Shown in pieces: positions 44,144 through 54,574 of a DNA stretch of 64,000 nt; positions within the stretch are counted from its first letter, which is position 1, and every line of letters starts with the position of its first letter. Position numbers and translations under genes: made by a program. The stretch spans positions 558,001 to 622,000 of the forward strand of contig JADWQD010000001.1 of the NCBI GenBank assembly GCA_016110215.1, given 5' to 3'. The notes beneath the pieces are model-generated. The model was not told where the DNA came from and did no database searches. It saw nothing but the letters and a program-made list of their open reading frames with translations. Origin of the DNA: Capronia americana. Lineage: Eukaryota; Ascomycota; Eurotiomycetes; Chaetothyriales; Herpotrichiellaceae.

Positions 44144-44497
44144 TTAATTGCAGAGGACGTTGTTGCCTGTTTTGGCATCGACGAGAAAGACTGCGACGCT
44201 GATGTCGAAGCGCTGAGTTGGAACCAAGGGTGGAGCTGTGCGCAAAAAGTTGAGGTCAGTGGTCTGAATTGCCATTGACGATGGGACTGAGGTAGGTTGT
44301 TGTTCAGCAGCCTCTGTCTTAGGCCGAGTAAATGGGGTCTCGAGGGATGTTTGGCTTTTGAACAGTCTGCTCCGCAGTGCCAGTTCGCTCGCGGTAATGC
44401 ACTGCTCTCCTGAAGGGGTGACACTGAAGTATTCAGGGGGCTGTGAAGTATAAGCGGGCGCGCGAGGCGAGAAACGAGGCAGGTCCCGGAGAGCCAT
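44144..44497 (-). CDS. Hypothetical small protein
   Basis: 117-codon frame beginning with a good ATG (MALRDLPRFSPRAPAY) and rich in Pro/Ser/Thr with a more ordered end (QRFDISVAVFLVDAKTGN). Composition looks more protein-like than the neighbouring frames, but I recognise no family. Overlapped on the same strand by a poorer frame at 44424-44002. It might be one exon of a larger unresolved gene. Confidence 0.35.
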   Translation of the reverse strand: MALRDLPRFSPRAPAYTSQPPEYFSVTPSGEQCITASELALRSRLFKSQTSLETPFTRPKTEAAEQQPTSVPSSMAIQTTDLNFLRTAPPLVPTQRFDISVAVFLVDAKTGNNVLCN

Positions 44498-45053
44498 ATC
44501 GCAATGAAAGGCAGGTCATTGACGGCCGAGGATAATTTGCACTCATTTGTAGCTCATTCTTCACGATCTCGTGTACTACTCAGTGCGTAAGGCAGCGAAG
44601 CGCCACGTCAATTACGGAGGATGGATTCAATGTTGTTGCAGATCTTGGGAATGTGAGGTGAGTCACCACAAGAAAATCAAGGTTCTATACTTCACCCAAG
44701 TTTCAGTACCTATGAGGGCAATGCTTTCGATGTAAGAAAGATGTCTGGCACAGGCAGCTCGTGACAAAAAGGCAAGAACATGCGAACACAGAAGGACTGA
44801 AGTCTTAAGATTTTATTACGAGCTGTGTGAAGCCAGCTATGCCTAGGACAACTGTCATCTCTGTCCCCCGCAACCCTGAGGCACGGCGAATCTAATACAA
44901 GACGAGATTTGGTCTTTGGCTACGTCCGTCCATTCCAGACGACCTCCCAAAGCTCAATATCTGCCAGAAAACGGCCTTTCGATCGATGAGGACAATGCAT
45001 CATGGCGCCCGTGCTGCACGCTTGCTCTGCTTTGACAGCTTTTTCCCAACTCC
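44498..45053. other. Intergenic spacer
   Basis: 556 nt upstream of the small hypothetical frame and downstream of IWS1. Nothing seen. Confidence 0.5.
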
Positions 45054-46368
45054 CTAAGATGGGCCCGAGCGATGAGCAACAACATGCGATTTCGGTGCAA
45101 TAGTGTACGTTGTCGGCGTGTGATTAATTCTGGCCCTATTGCTCTCCCTCTCTCCTGGCGCTCTGGTGATCTTGGCCTTCGGAACAGCCAGAGGTCGCTG
45201 AGACGCAATGTCACGCACCCTGTTAGGGTCGTACTGTGCTGTAGCGACATATTTCTTCGTATGGTCGTCGGTTTTGCCCAGAATGGGCCTCGACCAGTCT
45301 TCCATGAGTTTCGTGGCTTGTCGTTTGATGGCTGGTTCGGCTTTCTTGGACTTTCGGTAGAAGAGGATGACTTTGCCGATACCAGACGAGATCAGAGCGT
45401 CTTTGTTCATGGGTAGTTTGGCCAGAGCTGCGAACAGTTCGCGCTGGATGTTGTACGCTGGAAGACTACCGTCGGTAAGAGGCTCCAAGAAGAACCGCAC
45501 CGCCTCCAATAGATTCATTTCGGGGTCGAGGATCGATTGGACATAGGTATTCCGGTTGAGCAGGCTGACCACTTCAGGAAGCATCTTCAGCTTTTGTGCT
45601 GCAGGTTGGCCTTGTCTAACGAGTTCTCCATCGGTTTCGGCTGCTGTGATCATTCGATTCCGCAAGTCCTCGATCTCTGCATCTGCTGCCTGCTCCAGAT
45701 CCTGCATCATGTTAGCTTCTTCTTCTTCTGGCAGTTTGTATGTGCGGACTCACGATCCCATCACCCTTCCTCATTCTCTTCCCCTGGGTTCTCTTGACCG
45801 CAGCATCCATTGCTCTGTCCAGGGCTCGTCTTCTCCTCTCCTCAGGAGACAGATCGTCCTCGTTGATCTCGACGCGCTGCCGGGGTTCTCCAGTGGCCCT
45901 CGACTTCCTCGGTTTCTTGCCGTCAGCGCCATCAGCACCAGACAAGGCTTCACTATCCGCTCTTCGACTGGGCCGTTTACGTTCCTTGTCCTTTCTCTTC
46001 TTCTTCGCTGCTGGTTCTTCACCCTCAGCTCGCTTCCGCTTGTTAACCTTGATGGACTTGAGCGCGTCGAAGTCAGGTGCCACTTCAACGGCTCCGGGGT
46101 CAAAATCTGCGAACTGGGCTTCGTCGACTTCTGAGAGGAGTGATTCATCGTCGGAGTCGGCTGCGAGGTCATTCCCAGCGCCGTCGGGAAGTGTATCAGG
46201 CTCGTGTTCTCTGTCAGGGTCATCGAACTGCTCATTCAAGTCGTCAAGCTGATCTTCTTGTTCGTCGGGCCGGTCAAGACCTTCAGCGTCGGGCGGTGGA
46301 CCATCCTCAGGGTATCCATCAGCATCCAGGTTGGGCGCAGCGGCACGCAGGGACTCTTCGTCTGCCAT
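45054..46368 (-). CDS. IWS1: Transcription elongation factor IWS1/Spn1
   Basis: Nuclear factor that binds Spt6 and elongating RNA polymerase II. 420 residues, two exons 46368-45754 and 45701-45054, with a 52-nt intron. The N-terminal half is disordered and very acidic (residues 5-95), followed by a Lys/Arg-rich stretch with likely nuclear signals (KKKRKDKERKRPSRR). The C-terminal half is the conserved TFIIS N-terminal (LW) domain: LLEAVRFFLEPLTDGSLPAY, RELFAALAKLPMNKDALISSGIGKVILFY and KRQATKLMEDWSRPI. The tail after residue 375 is basic. All match Spn1/IWS1 in order and length. Confidence 0.93.
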
Positions 46369-47490
46369 TTTTTCTGGGATCGCAGATAGTAGGAGAAGAA
46401 GTCAGTAAGACTAAAGATTTGAGCAACGTGAAATGTAGAAATGCGAAACAAGAGGCAGTCGCAGTCGCCAAGTGACAACATTCATGAACTGAGCCGTAGT
46501 GAAGTTCATGCCAAGCACGAGTCAGAAGATGAAGTCACGTGATTGGATTTTGAATCATGTGTCAATAATGCTGACCGATGTGCCAGACAGTGTTATGAAA
46601 AGGGATACACGGTCCTTGCACTCTCAAAAGCACATGCCATGTATGCCCCTGTTAAGGTTGGGAACTCAGGCTCACCACAACCTCCATTTTGGTCTCTCTC
46701 CTTAGAGCGATCCTTGATCTATTGCCGATTCGGCTCTCACCCGGTGAAGTCAAGTTTCCAACTCGGTTCGGTTCCGAACCGTGCAATATCCAAATGATAT
46801 GTGCCAGGAACCGGGGGTCGATTTCTGCTACATCCGCGACATTGACCTAAGCAAGCACAATCTTTCGGAAGGAGAAGACGATCCAGCTGGTCTCTAGCGA
46901 AGCCGACATACCAGATGCGCATGCCAAAGCCGAAGTATCTTCCGTTGGAGAGTGGCAGAGGGCACCTTCTCCTTCACAAGTAACGTCGAAACCACTGCGT
47001 ACGATCCTTCTGACATGATGGCCCTGGTGGGCCCGGATTTCACTGGCCCGATAATCAACGTCTACTTCCACATGCTGGATAGACGCATCCAGCGTGTCCT
47101 TTCATGTCCTGGAAATACAATGAGCTCTGACGAGATCGCTCGCGACAGGCAGAATCAGGCCCTCGTGTTTTTGGACGACAGCCCCCGCTTCGGGCAACCA
47201 TTCCCACAAAGGACCCTGCAGCCATGCGATGATGGAGGAGATCTGACCGTTTTCGCAAAGTGGGAAAGGTGCCAGCAGAATCAAACTCGCAGCTCAGATC
47301 CCTATAGTTCACTCCTTGACGCCAATTCCAACCGTTGACAACCCCCCGGACTCCTGTCATACCGATGTTCAACATACCGAAGTCCCAATAATCCAAAGAC
47401 TCGCTCTAGCATGCATCCAAGCCTGTACGTCTTACCCTATCCATTGTTCACTGTTCAATTAACGCCATATGCTGCCCGCTGTATTGCCGA
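46369..47490. other. Intergenic spacer
   Basis: 1.1 kb upstream of IWS1 and downstream of the surface protein gene. A 128-codon plus-strand frame at 46952-47338 shows no family features. Nothing else seen. Confidence 0.5.
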
Positions 47491-48481
47491 TCACGTGACC
47501 AACTTGGCCGATATACAGGTATTGCACTGAAATCCATTCGAGGTGCCATTCTTGAGCCAACAATTAGCATTCGACGTCGTATTGCTCTGCGCCATCTGAT
47601 ACTGCCACGTCACGCCTTTACAGCCGGCGAATCCATCATCGTACTGCTCGTTGAAGTGTATGGCGTTCGCACAGGCATACAGACAATCTGTAATGCTATA
47701 GGCAAACAGGCCGACCACGTCCGCGACCTGCAAGTCCGGGTTGGTCTCGTCGTCGACGTGGTTCTGCATGTCGATGCCGCAGAAGAGATCGAACGACGTG
47801 TCGTACTGCACCTCGATGCGGGAGTTGGCATCCGCGCACCCAGGGTTTAAGAGCGTGTTGATGTAGTAGGGTTCGTCGACGACATAGTTCTCCAGCGAGG
47901 AGGGTAGAGGGAGGGCCGAGCCGGTGGTGGGGGACGAGACGTCGGTCGCTGTGGCAGTCGAGATCGAGGTCGTTGTCATGGTTACTGTGGCAGTCGCGTT
48001 GCTTCACGGTGATATATTTCGTCAGCGAAGTGCCAAGATTGGGTGAGTGGCGGATCAGGTCAGGCTTCATTCTTACTTACCTCCTTGAGGACTTCGAGTC
48101 GTTACCTGACATGGCGCCTGCGACTCCTCCACCCACTGCCGCGCCTACTATCACGGCGGTGACTGCAGCTACGAGCAGTCCGAATGCAAGTGGTGACAGG
48201 CCCCAGGGGTTGCGTTTCTGCGTCTGGGGTATTGCTCGGTCTGCTTCCGTCGGATATCCGTTCTGGAGCTGATACTGTTGTGGGTGAGTGTAGCCGTTGT
48301 GCGGCTGCTGGTATGCCTGTAGGGGAGGTTGCGTCATGATAGGCGCCACCTCCGGATAGCTCTGGTATCCCGTCGCTGTAGACGACGCCGGGTACTTCTC
48401 CGTGGGTGCGCTCGAGGTCGCCATCGACCCACGGGCTGCGTCAGGAGAAGGCACGGCCGACATGGGGCTATGGTTGGACAT
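47491..48481 (-). CDS. Single-pass membrane protein with Cys-rich, PAN-like ectodomain
   Basis: Predicted 303-residue type II-like surface protein of a kind frequent in filamentous ascomycetes. Two exons: 48481-48081 and 48001-47491, intron 79 nt. The N-terminal 100 residues are Ser/Pro/Gln/Tyr-rich and cytosolic (no signal peptide). One membrane segment, LAFGLLVAAVTAVIVGAAVGGG, is at about residues 98-120. A Thr/Ser-rich stalk comes next, then about 150 residues with paired cysteines: DLFCGID, ITDCLYACANAIHF, GCKGVTWQY, NCWLKN and CNTC, resembling the PAN/apple-like fold. Putative roles are adhesion or carbohydrate/protein binding. N-glycosylation sites (NTTS, NGTS) support an outside location. 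Confidence 0.75.
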
Positions 48482-49563
48482 GGTGCGCTGCAGTCGCGGC
48501 AATCGATCCTCAGGTAGAGGGATGTGTGAGGAGTCTGTTAGTGACGAAGGTTGTCGAGGATGAAGGGCGGTGATGAACAAGGTGTACAGCCGATACCCCT
48601 ACATTGAAAAAAACATTGGGACAACATGAACAGAAAGGAAGGTCGTTGATGTGCTCTCGAACGTTCGGTTTGAGTTCTCCATGTGCGGCACGTTTCTTGC
48701 ACTCACCGTTGCAGGGCCGAAATGCAGGACTCACAAACGTCGAGGAAAGTGGCTAGAGCCGGTGGCTTTCCCACACACCGGGGTCAATAGGCTGCAATGA
48801 ATTACGGCCCATTGTTGCGTAGGTGGTCAAGCTTTCAGGCCAGTCGACTAGCCGTTGCACAAACGCGTCTCGACCCTCGCACACGTTGGACAGAGCCCGA
48901 GAATTGGCTGTGTCAAGGGCAGTCCGAAATGCGAACATTAAGCGCCTGCAGATAATGGGGGCCGACAATTGAAATGAGCCCCTGAGTAGCGTCTGGGCAC
49001 CAGTCGAGTGTGTATAGCGATTGGCTCAATCGGACTCGGCTGTGTGTAGATTGGGGCCCGAAATTGCCGTGTTCGAGTTGCTCATGTTCGTATGCTAGTG
49101 AATCACAATGCGGGCAAGGCGTCCAGGCTCTCGGGCAGTAGTTTGGCCGCTTATCCAGGTGCCAGATTGGGCCTGCGTCTGATGCGATCGGACTGTGTAC
49201 CGGGCAGTCTCAGGCAGTAAGAAATAATGCCCTCACACGCTCTCCTCTTTGCAAGTTCATCAAGCTGCCTAGGCGCATAAAATATCGCAGCCTCATGAAC
49301 GTGAAACGCGAATTGTTTGTGGGTCGGGGCTCAGGGATCAGGGGGGCGGACTTGGGACATTGTCACCTGAGCGTCCGCATGTGCGAATGCGCTGGACATC
49401 AATAGCTCGATGGAGCTAATGTTGCCTCGGAGTCCAGCACAGCTATTGCGCGGTGAGTTTTCTATAACTCGTATATATCATAGTCGTCACCGGGCTGCTG
49501 TCATCCCTGTCACATCCTCCATGATGTCAAGGAGCGCACCTATGAACATAGAAATAACAGAGT
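48482..49563. other. Intergenic spacer
   Basis: 1.1 kb upstream of the surface protein and downstream of the Dal5-type transporter. No gene or repeat array seen. Confidence 0.5.
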
Positions 49564-51274
49564 TCAAGTGACATATCTGTATGTTCTCGCCAGGGGCGGC
49601 CTCTCTTCGTCATCCGGTCGCCCTGGCACTTGCGCCTCTACACCAACAGCTTCATCCGCCAGGTCAAGCTTCTTGTTTGCGCGTCGCAAAGCTTCCCGCA
49701 TGAAGATTGTCAGGAGGATTGCTGCGAGCGCACATGCTGTGTTCAGGGACATCGATTGAATGTACTTCGGCGCCCAGCGCTTGGGATAAAGTTCAGAGGT
49801 GGCAATCTATTGGGGACGCACGTCAGCAATGATCACTGCTAAGGCGACGTGACACCACGCCCCTAAATAATAGGGACAAGCAGTCGTGACTCACCTGCGC
49901 TATAGTCCCAGAGGTATTGACAATGGCAATCGCGGTAGCCCGCATTTCTCTCGGCTGTCGGACTGTCTTCTGTGCCCAACCGAGGACGATCGGATTGGCA
50001 GCATGTGCCCCAGCTATCATCAGGAACGTCGATGCGTACCGAGCCCAGATATCTCCACGATCTGTGGACTGCTCGAGCAAGAACAGCAGGAAGCCAACGA
50101 TTGCGAACGTTGCCGTTCCAATTATGTGGAAGGAGGCATTCCTAAGTCGGTCGGCGGACAAGGCAGTGGAGATGGCGATAACCACAGCAAGCAGGTATGG
50201 CGGGGCCGTCATCCACAGAGTCGTGTTCCTCGAAAAGCCCAGGGTCTGCACAACTGACGGGAAGAAGTTGTGCAGCGATGTGCCGATTGCCAATAGGAAG
50301 TACATGCCCGCAAAAGTCCAAACTTGCCAGCTATTGAGCGCCATCTTGAGGCCGACATATCTGCTCACATCATATTCAGAAGCGCCGCGGTCAGCGACCA
50401 ATCGCAGCTGAGCAAGGGCGCGTTCTTCCTCATAAAGCCATCGAGTGTTGTGCGGATAGTCTGGGAGGGTGAAGAACGCGATACAGGCCATGACGATCGT
50501 GATGGAACCGCCAACAATGAACAACCACCTCCAGCCTTCGAGACCATATGCCCCATCGATGGAATCATGAATGCCGAACGCGATGACACCAGTGAATGCG
50601 TTGGCCATCATGGGTGCTGACAGGAGGATCGCACTCCGCAAACCCAACTCAGTCCGGGTGTACCAGGACGAGATGAGGAAAAGGCAACCAACGCAGAAGG
50701 GTGCTTCCAAGAGACCTAGGAGGAACCGCACGGCGTATAGTGCGCCTGGTGTTCTGACGAAGGCGGTGGAAGTACAGACGCAGCCCCACAGAACCATTGC
50801 AGTTGGTAGGTATATTGAGGGGCGCCCTTTGGCCAGGTAGAGATTTGAGGGCACCTGCGCAAAAACATATGCAATGAACAGCAGCATCATTGCAAGACCA
50901 TACTCATTCGAGTTCATGCTTAGGTCAGTACGTAGGCCCATGAGTTCCGCCAAGGCGAGACAGCTCTAGCATCGTGTCAGTGTCCGACTCCATCGGCATT
51001 GGGAATGAGCCTTGAAGCGACATACTCGGTCGAAATAGTTGCAAGCGAACATGGCCCAAGCCATCGCCATGAGACAACAATCCAATAGCCTCTTGATGCC
51101 CCTGATGCCATCAGCGAGCGCCTCGCTGTCAAAGCCCGCCAGCTGGCTGCGGAGCTCGTCACTGACTCTGTCTGGATCGTTAAGCACCGCCAATAGCCCC
51201 TCAAGAGAGGCAGGCTTCTCAACGCGTCCTCTTACCATCCGCCTTCCGCGGATGGCTTTTCTGGGCGCTGTCAT
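49564..51274 (-). CDS. MFS transporter, anion:cation symporter (Dal5/allantoate permease) type
   Basis: Plasma-membrane carrier of about 520 residues. Three exons: 51274-51026, 50965-49895 and 49806-49564; introns 60 and 88 nt. Family marks: LLDCCLMAMAWAMFACNYFDR leading across intron 1 into LAELMGLRTDLSMNSNEYGL, PSNLYLAKGRPSIYLP, RFLLGLLEAPFCVGCLFLISSWYTRTELGLRSA, and GWRWLFIVGGSITIV with TLPDYPHNTRWL. About 12 membrane segments. The group carries allantoate, nicotinate, pantothenate and similar organic anions; the actual substrate is unknown. An in-frame ATG at 51301 would add nine residues; the frame stays open farther upstream, so the exact start is uncertain. Confidence 0.88.
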
Positions 51275-51301
51275 GATGATAGAGCATATCTTCTGGAGCA
51301 T

Positions 51302-52353
51302 GTTGAGTGTTGGTAGAGCGTCGAGGGCCGAAGAGGCAAACGAGGATGGAAGAGCCGGATGGATATCACGACGAAGGAATGCCATCTGGAGACAGTGTTC
51401 GAAACGACAGAGTCCCGGATCCAATATAGCCGTGGTTCCCAGCGCTGTAGGAGACGCCCCAGCACAATTTTTTCTCTCTTTCGTGATCTCAAGAAGGAGT
51501 CACTTCGGATTGAGCCCCGCGTTAGATGCATGAAGCATGTAATTTGACTTTGTATGAACGGCCATCATTGGACATCCGAAGGACCGACGTCGACGTACCT
51601 TGGATATCAGCCCACTAGGTTTGGAGAGCCATGTCTTGATCTGCGGAAAGTGCGGTCCGTGCAGAACCTCTCTTTACATGATTGTGTCGACGAATACCCA
51701 CTTCCGGCCTCTACGCGGCTGGGAGCCATGTATTAGACCGCACGTGTTAATAATACCCCAGTGCACGACAGGGGTGAAAGTAGTAGTCAATGCCTGTGGT
51801 TGGGCTTGGAGAGACCTCCAGTATGAGATCGACCGGGAAGGGCGGAAACGATCATGGTGGGAATACTCGAAATTTGTAAATCAAGTCATGTTGAGCAGGA
51901 GGCTTCAGTAGAGTGTCTGCCCAGAGAATAGCATGCTTGACGTAGTTTTTCATTCACAAAGAGATGCTTTGACGGTGATTTCAATCGAAGTAAACGAGAC
52001 GAAGGCATGTCTGTGTAGAAAACCCGATGAGGGCGCTTCTCCTGAGAACCCGTACTAACTAGAAAGAAGAAAGGGCCGTGCTGTCGAGGAAAGGAAAGAG
52101 AAGGAAGTGGAATGGGAAGTTCCACTGTTGATCTCGCCTGCGTCACGTCTTCCGAAGATCAAGCGAGCATGCGGAGGAAGTAGAGTTTGGAAATTCGAGG
52201 TACACCTTGCACCACCAGCACTTGAGCTCTTGATTTACTTTGTACTAGTTGCGCCCTCTTCAACCTTCGCAGTTACACAATCTTACAGAGTCTTGATACT
52301 CGGTCCACGACGGTAAACTTGCTTCGAAACCACCACCCTGTCACATCACCACA
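51302..52353. other. Divergent promoter region (transporter / TOM5)
   Basis: 1.05 kb between divergent starts. Apart from short frames, nothing is recognised. Confidence 0.5.
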
Positions 52354-52703
52354 ATGTTCGGCGGACGTATGTCTACTTCCCTACTCTCCTGTGGACTCCA
52401 ACACCTTACCGGACGATGGCTAATATCTGTGTGCTCGCATAGCAAGTGAACAGCTCTCCGAAAAGGAAATCCGCGAGGGCGAAGCACGAGCCACAGTGGA
52501 GGTGCAGATCTTTACGGCCGCCTGCGTCGCGTTATGGTTCTGTATGTCTTGACCTCCCTTAAGTTCGAGATGGATTGGTGTGTCCGGAAAAGATCGGGGT
52601 GGAAGGAACAATACACATAGGACGCTGGGGAGAAGATTGGCTGACACATTCTTGTTATTGTTTAGCACCGCATGTTGTTGAGTGGGCTAGCAAACTTTTC
52701 TGA
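52354..52703 (+). CDS. TOM5: Mitochondrial import receptor subunit Tom5
   Basis: Tiny tail-anchored subunit of the outer-membrane TOM complex that passes preproteins from receptors to the Tom40 pore. 49 residues from three exons: 52354-52366 (13 nt), 52443-52541 and 52666-52703; introns 76 and 124 nt. The spliced product starts MFGG as in other filamentous fungi, has a short acidic helix (SEKEIREGEARATVEVQ), then a single hydrophobic segment (IFTAACVALWFSPHVVEW) ending KLF. All three splice phases close on a TGA. Too short and too split to be found as an open frame. Length and layout fit Tom5; no other family fits. Confidence 0.8.
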
Positions 52704-53146
52704 GCTCTTCTGGGGACATTGCTACGCATCTACTTTTCAAGCTGATAGGCGAGGACGAACGCCAACGCGGAATCGCGGCTGGCGAAGGGAAGCAATGACA
52801 TCTCGGAGACGAATGGGAGATTTCTCGCTCCATTGAGGAGGCATCCGGGATGATTTGAAGAGAACACACCTCTCCATTGTACATTATCTTGTACACTACA
52901 TACTGCGATTCTGAAGGCCGATCACGCCTGTCGGGTATGCGGCGTCTGTGAATCCATAGACCAGAAGATCCTCCCTAGTCCATGGCACCAAAATCGTTAT
53001 CGTCGGGTCGCTATGCAAAATTTTGTGGTCTTCCTGTCTGGTTCCTGCACAAATGCAATACTCCCGGCGGAACCGATAGTACCAGTCCTTCCCTCTCCAT
53101 CCACTTTCCGCAGTCCTGCATTGGCCCAGCCTTCTGAGGGTGCGTT
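52704..53146. other. Convergent intergenic spacer
   Basis: 443 nt between the 3' ends of TOM5 and NUP57. No gene seen. Confidence 0.5.
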
Positions 53147-54574
53147 TCATCTGCGACGAGGGAGGTCACTATCTCTATCTTTGGAGATCTTCTCCCATTC
53201 TTCGAACTCTTGTTGCACCAGATCTAATTCCTTCTGCAGGTGGCGTAGTTGGATCTCGTATGCTTCTAGTGTCTGAAAAAAACAGTTAGTCAATTTGAAA
53301 ACGCCTGGAACGAAAGTTTTGTGCAGACAACAGACTCGTCGAGGAGTCTGTGCCGAAGTAGCACTCACCTTCTTCGCAGCTCTGATCGTCTCCTCGTCCA
53401 AGCCTGAGTCTTCTGCACCGGCATTAGCCGTAGGCGCAATCTTGTCCATCTCCATCTTCAATCTCTTTGCCCGCTCTCTGATCCCGAGCATCCTTGCCCA
53501 GATTTCCTGCTCTCTGGCATTCAGGCTTGGATCGAAGACCTCTCGTTGCAGAGTTTCCAGCTTAGCCTTCAGCTCTTCTTCAGCATTATCCATAACATAG
53601 CCTCGATTACGCAGGATCTGGACTTTTACTGCCAATGCCAGCGTCCGTTGGGCTGCTGCTGCTTGCCTCCTCTTGCATTCTTCGAGCCGGGTTGCGACGT
53701 TTTGACGGTGCCTATCTAGTTGTACTTCGAGGGAGGTGTTGATTTCTTGCAGCATCATATTGCATCTTTGAATGCCTTCCATTTGGATTTGAGCCTTGCG
53801 CCCGAGCTGAAAGAAGCCCTGGACAAGCAAAGGGACCCAGTCTGGCCCTGGTCGGTTTGAGACTGCCTCTTCCCACTTGTCCTCGTCTTCTCCGGGGCCG
53901 GGTCGGTACTTCAACGCGTCGGTCTCGCTTTCGACGTGTTGGTATAGATAGGTCCGCAATGGAGATGACAAACTTGTGGGATCCCACTTATTCTTAACGA
54001 TATTCATTTGTACCGGTATTGACCTGAAAGTGTTCATGCCACGGCCTTCCTCCCATAGTGATTGTGCACCAGGTTGCCCCTGCCGTGACTGGCTGAATTG
54101 CAACGTTTGATCAAAGGAGGGCTGGGCCGGCTGTTGCGCTGGCTGCGCCCCTTGCCCGAACGTGCTGCTTCCTGGTTGAGGTTGGGTTGAAGCGCCGAAT
54201 AAGCCGCCGGGCTGCTGCTGATTTTGTGAGGCGCCGAAGAGTCCGCCGGACTGTTGAGGGTTCTGCGATGCGCCGAACAGACCCTGCGCTTGCTGTTGAC
54301 CTTGTCCAAGCGTCGCACCTCCTGCCTGTGGTTGAGTCCAAGTACCAAAAAGCCCTCCAGTCTGTTGTGCCTGGGTTTTGGGTGCGCTAAAGCTAAAGCT
54401 CGGGAGACTACTCTGTTGCTGTGTCTGCTGTGTCTGCTGCGTCTGCTGCGTCTGCTGCGTCTGCTGTGAGGCGCCAAACAGTGATGGCGTGGCTGTTGAC
54501 TGGGTAGTTGCGGGCTTATTGAAGGAGAAGAGGCCGCCAGTTTGCCCTGGCTGCGAAGATCCGAAGAGGCTCAT
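53147..54574 (-). CDS. NUP57: GLFG nucleoporin NUP57/NUP54
   Basis: Central-channel subunit of the nuclear pore (Nsp1-Nup57-Nup49 complex). Two exons, 54574-53369 and 53272-53147, give 443 residues. The 96-nt intron (GTGAGT..TTTCAG) is a multiple of three without stops, so an unspliced reading would insert 32 residues. The N-terminal 165 residues are FG-rich: six LFG-type repeats (SLFGAS, GGLFGTW, GLFGASQ and similar) in a Gln-rich setting, including a TQQ tandem. The C-terminal half is the Nup54 alpha/coiled-coil domain: LRTYLYQHV, a predicted beta-alpha segment, then long heptad helices (LQEINTSLEVQLDRHRQNV, AKLETLQREVFD, LRHLQKELDLVQQEFEEWE). Confidence 0.92.
   Translation of the reverse strand: MSLFGSSQPGQTGGLFSFNKPATTQSTATPSLFGASQQTQQTQQTQQTQQTQQQSSLPSFSFSAPKTQAQQTGGLFGTWTQPQAGGATLGQGQQQAQGLFGASQNPQQSGGLFGASQNQQQPGGLFGASTQPQPGSSTFGQGAQPAQQPAQPSFDQTLQFSQSRQGQPGAQSLWEEGRGMNTFRSIPVQMNIVKNKWDPTSLSSPLRTYLYQHVESETDALKYRPGPGEDEDKWEEAVSNRPGPDWVPLLVQGFFQLGRKAQIQMEGIQRCNMMLQEINTSLEVQLDRHRQNVATRLEECKRRQAAAAQRTLALAVKVQILRNRGYVMDNAEEELKAKLETLQREVFDPSLNAREQEIWARMLGIRERAKRLKMEMDKIAPTANAGAEDSGLDEETIRAAKKVSATSAQTPRRVCCLHKTFVPGVFKLTNCFFQTLEAYEIQLRHLQKELDLVQQEFEEWEKISKDRDSDLPRRR
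54421..54467. repeat. 9-nt coding minisatellite in NUP57
   Basis: About five copies of a TCTGCTGCG / TCTGCTGTG unit encode the Thr-Gln-Gln tandem in the FG region. Copy number may vary between strains. Confidence 0.7.

Noticed and set aside
46952..47338. 128-codon plus-strand frame
   Set aside because: No family resemblance or neighbouring splice partners; treated as chance.
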